A stretch of 64,000 bases of DNA. It comes from Clytia hemisphaerica (taxonomy: Eukaryota; Cnidaria; Hydrozoa; Leptothecata; Clytiidae). The notes under the pieces were generated by a model, which made no database searches, was not told the origin of the DNA, and was given only the letters and a program-made list of their open reading frames with translations. Each line of letters begins with the position of its first letter. The first letter of the stretch is position 1. This document shows positions 13,401-25,400 of this stretch, piece after piece. Position numbers and translations under genes: made by a program. The stretch lies in contig CACVBU010000732.1 in assembly GCA_902728285.1 (NCBI GenBank), positions 126,720 through 190,719 of the forward strand, read 5' to 3'.

Positions 13401-16400
13401 GCGAAAATATTTGTTAGTTAAGAAACCACTAAAGATTGACTTGACACTGAGAAATTATTCGCTTATTTCTTCGTAATTCCACGACGAAGCTCTATCTAAA
13501 TTTAAAAACCATCAAATCTCAGCGAGAATTTATGGCACAATTTCCCACTAACATGTCCCACTGTTTGGACTAAAACCCACTCCTTTGTATACCCTCATCA
13601 AAGAAATACTCAAATCTGATTGGTTCCTGAGATTTGAGTTTTTAACATTCACAATAAAAAATGTTAATAATATCGTACGATACTATTAAGAAGTTACATA
13701 ATAATTCTAAAATAAATCTAGCCAATCTATTTTGACTGCAGAAATTTTTACACTTTTCTTCGCAATCTTTAGCACATCTTTCTACGTCAAAGATTTATTT
13801 CTGTTAACAAGGTTTGAAAGTTAGAAATTATTTATATAACTTGACGCCATGAAGGTATTTACCCCCTTTCCCCCATATTCCAAGCCATAAGAAACCAGTT
13901 TGTTAGAAATATCCTGAAATAGACTAAATATTTTCCAACTTCGTTAATCTCGTAGGGAATTACACGTTTTTTTTTATATAAGGAACACGTTTATAAGGAA
14001 CTCGAGGCTGAAAATGGTCCAAAAAATAAGGAATTGTTAAGGAACTGCTCAGGCTGAGAATAAGAAATCAAGCTTTAAGGAACAGTAAGAGATTGTTATC
14101 CAAACTTAGCAGCTATGTAAATAAGGAACTCATGAGGAACTTTGAGGCTGAAATTTTCTGTAAAAATAAGGAACTCCAGGCTCAGAGCAAAGCTAAGGTT
14201 CCTTATAAAAAAAAAACGTGTATCACTCTAAGAATAACTTATCATTTAACTCCTACTTAGGTCTAAAACTGTATATTGTGTAGACTAAGAATAACTGGAA
14301 CGCTTCAGGCTTTCCTAGATTACAAACAAAAACAGGAAAACAGGTAGTGGGGTCCCTAAACTTCTTGCTACGGCAAGGCTCGAAATAACGATTTTAAGTG
14401 GGTCGGATGTCCGATCAGGGTTACTTTAGCTTGAAAATTATGATTTTTGGGTCAGACAAGGAGCAATTTGGGTTGGACAATGTCCCATGTCCGACCGTTA
14501 TTTCAAGCCCTGGCTACGAAATGCTATTTAGAAGAATCAATCTGCCAACCCCTATATTCATTATAGCAAATAGTACACGACACATCTTTTCAAAGGTCTC
14601 TAAAACTTTTGCATAACTAGCTGGCTAGCTATCTTCCAACTTGAAAGAAAGTACATTAATTAAGATATTTGCAGATCCACCACAAAAAAACCAACTACTT
14701 ATTAAAAGTTATAACATCTCCCTTCAAAGAGATAATGACCCGATAATCACTTTATAATTCATGTGATATGAAAAGGGGGTTTTTATAACCAAAACATAAT
14801 ATTAGCGTTAGAAATTTGTTTTGTTTTGATAACATATACAAAATTTGGATATTCAGCGGACAGTTTACGCAGTCTAGCCTAGCAACCTAGAGGTTAGCCT
14901 TTTCCTCTATGAAAATGAAAAATAGACTGTAGATAAAAGACCAGTAGAAATGGAAGAATAGGGGCTAGTTTTGCACCAACAATGAGTCTTATCTTAATGG
15001 TCAAGTTTCTCCTTTTCTATTTTCATTTGTCTTCTTTGTCAACTGTCATTCTGTGCGAGTAGTACTTAGAAAAAACAGTTGACGCTCTCTTATTCGATAT
15101 TTTATTATTCGATACGCTATATTATTCGATAATATTGATAGTCACCGTCGACAAGAAACACTCCCTTATTCGAAGGAAACTCGATTCCCTTTAAAAATCG
15201 AATTAGAGAACGTTAACTGTAGCTCAAAAAATTCTTAAAAACTCTTACTTGAAAAGATCCTAACTGTATCGTCTGTAAAGCTTTTACAAAGGCTCTAATC
15301 AAGAATTGCTTTTGTTTGGAACTTCAATTCAAATTCAAGTTTTCTCAATAAACTTTTTAAAATTAGAGCCTCGCAACAAAAAACCTTGAATAAGATGTCA
15401 ACGATAGTAGTATAAAACCAAAAGGTTCTGATAAAAAAATCATATGAAAAAAAGACATCAAATTCTTATTAACTAAACATAAACAGCTGAATAAATAAGT
15501 AAGTCAAACTCTTTTCCAAATAAAGCTAACTCTCGTTCTAACTCCCTCGGGTTTTCATAGATTCGCTCTTACTTCTGCTTACTTTGACAAACAAAAAGAT
15601 TTTTAGTAGAGAAATTCATCAATCATGAAATATTGAAATATATTTCACTGGATCTTAACATTCAAAAGAACAAAACAAGCTTTTTTCATAAGAACAAGTA
15701 AATTTCTTTTAATTCTAACCTTGCGAGCATCGAACAAATTTTTTTGATAAACATAATTTTGGAATTTTTATCCAATTGATCTAAATTTTTGCAAGTGTGC
15801 ATCAAATGTGAATTGACATCTTTGATGAAAATATCGGCATCATTGATGACGTCATCGTCACCTGAAGACGTCATCATTCTTTGAAAATACCGAAAATAAG
15901 ACTTTTTCACTTTATTTTTTTTCTCAAACTTTGTGAGGCAGCTCCACGTGACATATATTTTTTGGGCAGAGGGTAAATCTTTTGCCACCTGTTGTCCAAA
16001 CAGCCCTAGAATACTGTATCTGGTGATTGGAAAGTGATAGTGACTTGAAACTTTGACAAGTGTTAAACAATTGATAATACAAGCTTGCAGCCGAAACTTC
16101 ATTGAAATCGAACGAGCCGCTCGTTATGCTGAAAGTGAGCATCTCGGGTATAATACGGACCGGTCTGTAAAATACCAACCACTCACTAAATTGAAATTTT
16201 GCACACTGTCTAAAGATTGTCAATATCCTTCACTGGTGAAAATTTCAATTGAAAAGCTTCAGTAGTTCCGGCAGGTGGTCAACGTGTATTTTATCGACTT
16301 TTATGGTCTGCAAAGTACCGGATAACATGAGAACGAATCTTTTCTGTTACAAGTTTCTTTTATTTGACAAATCAGCCTTCAGGAAAAAATTTCAGTAAAA

Positions 16401-19400
16401 TCGAACGAGTCAATCATTCAATACATGATTTTTGGGTAATTTTTTTCACTCTGGTCTGTAAAATAGCAACTAGACAGGCGGCCGAACCAAAATTTTGCGA
16501 ATCATCTTCTATTATCCATATCTACCATTGGTCAAAATTTCAAGGTCATAGCACTTGTCAATCTTGAGATTTTAAGGGGACCTCCCCAAAGATGAAGGGT
16601 TAGACCTCGACTGCTTTCAATTTTTTTTAAATGATTATTTTATTGACTTATAACTTTAAAAAGATGCTAAAGTCAAAGTCAAACCACTTTCTGAAGTTTG
16701 AGAGTTATTAAAGCATCGACTGCGATAGATCTACTTTTCCCTCCTTGAATATTTGTGATGATAAAAAAGCGCCGTCCAAAGTTAATTTTTAACACTGTAA
16801 TGGCTTCTTTGCAGGTACCATTTAAAAAAACTCTATCTGATATGGTGGATATAGCTTAGCACAGGGTTTATAAACGTCAGTGGTCTAGTCTCACTTAACG
16901 AACTATCCTTAAAAGGTCTGAGTTCACTAAGGAGGCGTCTGAGGATTATTCACATGAGCTACACACTACACTGTCAAGTTTAACCAGTGACAGATTAAAA
17001 CAAAAACAGAAGCAGAAAAAAAAACTCCAATACTCAGCCCAAAACAACCTGTATACTATTGATAAAAACGACAGTCATGCTTTATTTATCCCCTTGACTA
17101 GAGGTAAAAACCCTTCAAAAATTCATGTTATGAAAATCTTAATGAATGTAGGTGAAACTTATTCTAGTTCAAGTGTTTTGAAATTCCAACTTAATAAAAT
17201 TAGCAAAGAGCTGATAGTTCGTGTCAAGACTATAGCAACATAATTCGTTACCATATTACTTCAACCCACTTAGATTTATATGGTCATGACCTTCAGAAGA
17301 TAAGGTAGTTATTTTAAGCACTTTTCCCACCTTTTGTTTGACTGAATTAAAATTATGATTTGTTTTGATTTGTTGAAATTGATGGTTTTTACCTTCTTAA
17401 TTAAGAAGTCATTTTCAAGAAAAACAATGCGAAATATAGAGAAGAGGTTGATTATTTTGTGGGGCGCTCATCCAAGACCAAGGAAGAAAAATACGAAATC
17501 TTTCAGGATCTTGAGTTTCGAGCATTTTATCTACTTAGAAATCAGAAGCGTTAAGTGAGTGGGAACTTCATTCATCATCATTAATCTAATACAATTTATA
17601 AAAAGACATTATCGCTCTCAGCTCTGTCAAGGAGTTTGACATTTAACTTTCTTGGCTGAGACGATATTCATTCAAGAATAAAACAAATTACATCAACAAA
17701 GTTGTACTGAGGTGTTTATTATAAGGAAGTAAAACTTAAGGATATTCATTATGTATAAGATTCAATTCCTATGCTCCTACACAGACCTCATCAATATTTA
17801 ACGTTGTTTGTGTCGTCTACACCACTTTTGTTACGAATCATTATATTTTGTGAATGCGAGAGTTTGACGTAGTTTCAAACATTGACATCCCAAAAGTAAA
17901 TTTCCTCGAAGGAGATACTGATAATAGCAATCATCCTCTAGTACCAAAAGGTCAAATAGAGAGACCAACAGCATACGCTAGGGCTTGTAATATTTATTTT
18001 AGGAATTTGCTATTGATGCAAATAAACTCTGAAGCCCTAACGGAGATATTTTAAAATTGACACTTTTTGTAATGATGAAAGTCAGCCAATATTTTAAAAG
18101 ATATGCCCAATCGCCCCCCCCCCCCAAATTTATTCAAAAACAAGCTAGATGCTGAATGGACCTACCTGATGATGAAAGTTAGATAGCAATGCAAGGAGAA
18201 AAATGAAAAAAATCAGTCAGAAAACATAGCGTTTAGCGAAAATGCATAACGCAAGAAATTCATCATTGATTGATGGTGGGGGGAGAGGGAAGGGTTGTAG
18301 GGAAAAAATAAATAGAAAGTTCTGGTCGAAATCAGTTTTATTGACAATTGAATCATGCTTGATGGTGAGCATTGTTATCGATAATGTTTTTGTGTGAAAA
18401 ACATAGAAATATGAGGAAAAAACCCAATGAAAATCTGCAAAAACGGCGATTTCTGGAATTTTCAACCAGAAAAATTTTTTTCTCAAAAATCGAACACGGC
18501 CATGTTTTGAGCATTGCGAATACGCATCTTTCTGCAAAAAATCAGAAAAAACTAAAAATAAAAATTCGAGGAAATGTCAAAAAACCGGTTTGTCCGGCAT
18601 ATTTCCGGCATTTTAGGCCGGAAAAAAATGTTTTTCGAAAATCGGGCTCCGTCACATTTTAGATATTGTCATATTGCGTCAGTGTGCAAAATTTCATAAA
18701 AAAATATAAAGGACAGCTCGAGAAATTCAAGAAATACTGTCTTTCCGGCGAAAATAGGTTGTTCCGGCGACTTTTAAAAAAGTTCCGGCTTCAAAAATCA
18801 ATTTTATTGAAAATTGAATCATGCTTGATCGTGGAAATTGCTATTAATAATGTTTTTGTATGAAAAAACAACGAAATATAAGGAAAAAGTCCAATGAAAA
18901 TCTGCAAAAACGGCGATTTCCGGCATATTTCCGGCATTTTCGACCGGAAAAGATTTTTTCTCAAAAATTGGACTCGGCCAAGTTTTGGGCATTGCTAATA
19001 CGCATCTTTGTGCAAAAAATCAGAAAAAACTAATGATGAAATCTTGAGAAAATGCCAAAAAACCGGTTTTTCCGGCATATTTCCGGCATTTTTGGCCGGA
19101 AATGATTTTTTTTCGAAAATCGGGCTCCGTCACATTTTGGGCATTGCCATTTTGCATCATTGTGCCAAAAATCAGAAAAAACTAATGAGCCAATCCTGAG
19201 AAAAGCTGGTAACAGACGGACGGACGAACGGACGAACGGACAGAGGTTAATTTATAGGACCTCCAGGTAGGTCCAAAAATTGCCTAACCTTGTAAACAAA
19301 ATTTTGACGAAACCCTGCAGATCCTTCCTTCGTTAGGTTTTCAACTACAGTAGAGTTTCTTTAACACGAAACTCTATCACTCGAATGTCAGTAGCGTAGG

Positions 19401-22400
19401 CAGAAGGGCGCAAAATTTGTGTAGGAAAGCGATTTTTATGACGCAGTAATTATCTATTCGTGATATAAAAAGATAATTACTATGTAATAAAAATCTGCTC
19501 TCTTACACAGATTTTTTCCCTCCTGTCTACGCTGCTGAATGTCTCCTTAACTCGAACAAGTTTGCTCGTCCCTTCAGTCAACAATGCCTTTTAGACCTTA
19601 CTTCATAACTCGAATAAATTTGTCTTTCTCGTGCAGGTTCAAGTTGTGGAGACTCTACTGTACCTATCCACCTACCGTCAAAATTTTCCAGGAAAAGGAT
19701 CACTTACGTTCGATGCTGCAGTGTCATGAGTATTGAGAGCCAATCATATTTCATTTCTTCGTCTTTACAACAAAACAAAACAGGCGACTCGTTGAACTCA
19801 GTGATCTCGAAACAATTCTTCGTTTCTAAACAAGAAAAAAATAATTAGTATATTCATCTGGTGGGTGACCGTCGTTAGATCCGGGAGTGAATGAAACCAT
19901 ACTATTTTCTATTTGCAGTTGGTCTAGGAGATGAGATGCTAATGTCTATTCTCAGCTCCTAGTTAAATTAATACTTTTTAACAGATTACCAATTAATAAA
20001 AGAAAGACTGAAATACAAGCCCTTTGAAATACGAAGCAAACGCTTGGGAACGCTCTATTGAATGAGCCCGGCTAAACAAAGAAGAAAATTATATGTGTAT
20101 AACCTAAACATGAAACTTTGCAATGCTTATGAAGAGAAGAGAAACTTAAGGTGGAGGAAGCATTGTAAAGGCTCTTAAAACCTATCTGCTAGTTTGTGAA
20201 TGTAGGGTTTATATATCTTTTTTTTTTTAATTAAAAGTTACACTCAGTTACACTCACTGACCTTCAGTATCTTCAATGTTTTTAATTTCGGCTTTCCTCA
20301 AATTGATTCTTTCTTTAAATCGATATTCCACTCGCCCAAATCCGGTAATCGTGTGTTGGTTCTGAGATACGAATAAAACAAGTGAAATACAAAGTGCAAA
20401 TTCCAAAAACCTTATTAAAATGATAGAGATCCTGGAATTTCACGGGCCACCATGGACACTGGAAGGAGTCCTAATTTTTTAAATGTTTTAAATGATATCA
20501 CGTCTACCTAACATAGGATGAGCTAAAATGAATACCTCTGAATTAGCTCGTTTCACTAAACCAAGTAGACATGTTGTTTGTTATTTTTATGGTTTACTTT
20601 GAAAGGTCATTTTGAGACTACCGTAACAACAAAATCATTAAAAAAGTGACAAACTCAACATCCACTAACCTGCTTTGTGAGTACTAGCAGGTTATCAAAC
20701 AAAAATGCTTTTCTCTCCGTTTCTTTCTTCCCATCTTGTGCTGGCTTTGATAACATCCCTTCTCGCAAGAAAAGTGAAGAAATCTGTGAAATGTGCTTTC
20801 CCTATTGAAAAATAGAATTAATTTTAAAAAGATTAAGTTAAAAATTAAATTGTCACACTAAAACGTAAGTAAACAGGCGTATAACTTACTTGGAATATTA
20901 TTGTTAGTACTTTTGTATAGTTTTACCTACAAGTTTTACCTACAAGTTTTACCTTTTACTTCTCTATAAAAAGCGTGCCCATATATTCACAATATATCGT
21001 AGTTTTTCATAAGATTCCACTTCCCGTACTAAGATACCACTACATCTTTTCTACCAGAAAAAAGACCAGGACTCAAGGTAGTTGAAAAATGAGCTTTGGA
21101 AAATCAGGCAGTTTCGTGAGTAAATACAAGCTTTTCGTACTTTTAGAAAAATACCCTTTCCAATCTCATGCAGATTATCCCAGGAAAAGTAACGAAAAAA
21201 TCCCGGGAAAAGAAATCAGGAATCAGGGGAATCTTATGAAAAACGACAGTATCAAAAAGAAGATTCCTTACCATCCAGCCTTCGATATTCTCTTGAATTG
21301 AGACGATCTTTGCTGTAGCATTGGGAATAGCAGTACCAAGTCCTTGTTGGAAAAATACTTTATCCCTGAAAAATGAGATAAACGAAGTGCGGATAATATA
21401 TAGATAATAGATGTTTTATCTATAACGTGGATACTCTTTGTATCTAGGGTTAGTAAGGCTCTCGCCTTTACCCCAAAAAGGAGTGTCCAACTAATCTAAA
21501 ATCAGTGTTAAAAACAGCTCTGGTGAGTCTGGAAGAAATGTCTAAAATTAGACTTTGAGAACTTTACAATTTCTTTTCTCTTTAAAAGTTTGCAGCTGCA
21601 AGATTTTTAAACCGTTTTCGAACATGTTCTGTGGCTTATAAACAGCAGACTCTTTAAGGCTGAAATTATTCCTAATTTTGTTCTTAAGATATAGCAATAA
21701 CGCAAATGTTGTTTATCAAATTTGCTTTATAAAATATACTAGTGTGTAGGATCTTCAAATTTTGGTTGTCTTATTATCTTATTATAATTATGATAAACGA
21801 ATACACGACTTAAAAAAACTTACTCTACGCTTCTCTTTAATGGTGGCTGTGATATGATCCTTTCCATTTTCATGTAAATATGACGCAATGCATCTAAAGA
21901 CTAAAAAAAATGATGGTCAAAACTCAACTAAGCTAGTAGTCCACAATGAGATTTTGCAAAGGGGAACAAAAAAAAAAAGTTTAATAAATACTTTTTCTAA
22001 AAGGTTGGTCTCAACAAATACAGGGCTTGCTACTCAGTATATATAAGATTGAGAGAATGGTAAGGATGTGTGAATAAAAGCTATCTTAAAGAACTACTTT
22101 TAAAGACTACACAATTGGTGAACAATACTCGACAATATCGTTTGCAGACTGTAATGCACGAAGTAAACAGCAAGTGCTCTGTTATGAAAAAGAATTCTAT
22201 TTTTAGACAATCCCCCTCTATATTGTTGGACTATTCCAAATCGAACAGGCAATATATTGTGATGTATTCAATTCCCAAAACCTAAGATGCCTAAAGAGCT
22301 TGAATAACCAATTGAAATAAAACTATTGGAAATTACATTATCTTAGAACAAGAATAAGGTACCTGATCCAACATTTTTCGATCCACGTCTTTGTCAGGAG

Positions 22401-25400
22401 TCAACTGTAGTAGCAGCTAAAATTCAATGAAATGAAAATCTAATCCAATGATCTACCCTTTTGAAAAATACTTATATCTCGGAACAATAGCTTTGGGGAA
22501 AGCACTCCAGGCTGCTCCAGGAATCAAACTTTCTAAAGCAAATAATTTTCAAAATCATATTTTACCAGATTTACCTGGACATATTCATAATAGTCAGCAA
22601 AATGATAGATTGGGCCATATAAAAGTTTTGGAAGAACATATCGAACAACGTCAAGCAAGCCTTTTTCCTAAAAGAGATATGTACATTCGGAAGAAATCAC
22701 TGAAAAGAACAATAAAAACAAGGTCTCCACTCCTCAATAAAACAATGTCAGGAGAAGAGACCACATCAAGCATCATGTAATTAATACACTGTAAATAGAA
22801 CTCACACCTATGATCACAAGGGAACTCACACCTTGTAAGAAGATTACACTTGATAATTATGATGAACCAGAAGGTCTTAGTACAAATAGTGGAGAAAACA
22901 TCCTCCACCTTTCCCGATGATGGGAGTCTTCTCTCGGAGGGTAGCAAAACGTAAATCTTATGATCTAAGCCACGATAAACTTCCAATATGAATATCACCG
23001 GGTTGATATTAAACTCAAATTTATTTAGGTTAATACAATGTAGTTGCTGATCTGTAACCCTTTCAAAAGAAGCACCCTTTGGAAATCTCCAGTCATAAAA
23101 GGCTTCCTTTCTGGGATATCACACACTTAAACAAAGGTGCAAAATACTCACCCTGAAGAAATCACAAATTTCAGACCTCTCAAGAAGTTCGTATATTTTG
23201 CCACGTGTTCCTTCTTCATGTTCTTCTAGTTGACACTCTGCATACATTTCATAAGTATCAAATTCAGCAGCCTAAAAATGATTTGGAATACACATTGTTA
23301 TTGTTGTTTGAAAAGAAAGTCCCAGGGATTGATTGTTTAAATTTGGCAGTTACTAAAGAAAAACCAGGGTAATCATTTACCTCGTTTGCCAGAAAAAATA
23401 CTTAGAAAAAATTAATCTTTGAGCAACAGGTAAATCTGATTTTCACCGTGGTAGAAGTTGGGTTAAGGAATAGAGAGCAACCTTTGCCACAATCGGATAC
23501 ACAATATTAGACCTCTAATTAATAATGTCCACACGTGCTATTTGATTTTTTAGATTTCATCTAACCTCAACCATTTCTTCAAAGCAATCTCCAATCAAGG
23601 GTTCTTTTCCTTCCTCAGTAACATCAAAAGCATTCTCAACCATACTGTAAAATTGGATTGTTGTCTCGTAAATGTCAGAAAGACCACCAAAAAGAGTCTC
23701 TATGTCATCCTGAAATTTAGAAGATTTTAGTTAAGACAGTTAAAGGTTTGGTTTTCAAATAGGTTAATATGTTTTCTTACTTACTCTTTTATATATTTTT
23801 TTATTGGAACAGATCTGGAGGAGGTTTACATTGAAAATCATCTTTTATTGTTGAAAAGCACAAACTTTGGTGGTTGGAAATTCAATTCTAAACTAAAGCA
23901 TTCTCTATATTGAAAAACCAACAACAATAACCAATTAAAAGCAATTTTCTATAATTCTAACGTGTACCTCAGAAAAAAGATCACTTCTTTCGAGCATTGG
24001 CTGCTGGAACACCTAGAAGAAGTAATGAAATAGTTTTTTTTAATTTAATTACATTCTGCTCAAACATCACAAAATGTTGAGACTAAAGGCCCTGCCTTAC
24101 AGAACTCGACAGTTTAAACAGATATTGAGATGGTTTGAGATATTTGACTAACATATATATGGTTAAAACCTTTATCTCGTTATTTTAAGTTATTCAAAAT
24201 TGTTGATATATTTGGCCTGTAGATTCTTTCTATGGTCCCAAACAAAACCCTAGGGTAAAATTATTTTAAAGGGAACCGGAGACCAGCTTGATTTCAAAAG
24301 GATATTGTGCATAAAGTGGAGATTGTCATTAAATGATTTTAATTTCAGAGGATGCACAGTAAAAAATGCTGAAAAATGAGAGCTGATACAAGTCTGTAGC
24401 ACAAGCGAAACTAAAGTTATGGCATTTTAAAGCTCAAAAACTGCCGATTTTTTCCATAAAACGGAGTGTCACCCAAAAATTTGCATTGTTAAAGTGGTTA
24501 ATAAATTGACACTGACTGATGATTATGCTATCAAAGTCATGATTTTTAGCCATAGCAACGATGACACTTTGAGAAAATTAAAAAGATTTTTGGCAACACT
24601 CAACCAATTTTTTAAATTTATCACGAATGCGGTACACACGATATGAAACGGAATTGGTTGTAAAAATCTTATTCAACTTTAGAACCCTATATAGGGTTAA
24701 TGGAAAGGTTTTCAAGATGGATCAAATCCTTAGATTTTGATACAAAGTTACTGTAACAGCTTAAAAAATGTTTGAGGTGATATGGCTAAGTGAAAATTTC
24801 ATAATTTTTATTTCAGTAAAGTAAGATAATTTTCTGTCATTCCGTAACCAAAAATGATTTCTCAATTTAAAAATCAGTCTCCCCCAATGGCAATTAATTT
24901 AGGCCTGGTTTGAAAGTACGAGTAGAAACTTGCCAAATATTTTACTCGAAAAATGTTTCCTTAAAAACTTTACAGCATTTTTAATTTTTCCGTCATTCCT
25001 TAACCAAGATTTTTGGAAAATAAAATCCTCAACCGTTCAATCCAGGGAAGGTCAAACATGCTGTAAATGAGTTTTCTTGATCAATTGTTGGCCTATGTTA
25101 GATTTTGAATAGCTAAAACTGCAGCATTCATTGTATTTTTTGTGATATTAAAGCTTTAATTTCAAGGCTTTTTAGCCTGAAAAATGGCAAAATCAAGTTT
25201 CGGAAGTGTGTAGCTCTAGAACAACTGCAAATGAGTTTAAGATACTATGAGAAATGATACATATAAATTTGAAAATGTTTACTGAAAAAATTTTTCAGCT
25301 CCCAGATGCACTTTTTGGTTCCCTTTAAAATAATTTTGCCCCCTAGAATATTTCTATCCTGATTATTAATTTATAAATTTGATATATTCAAGATAGAAGT

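Noticed and set aside
15686-16102. Minus-strand 138-codon frame taken as a single-exon gene
   Set aside because: The upstream half overlaps dispersed repeat sequence also present at 16360-16560; only the 15720-15878 part looks coding, and it is reported as a candidate exon instead.
22448-22780. Plus-strand 110-codon frame
   Set aside because: It is the antisense shadow of SOS exon 10 (22575-22667) and its introns.
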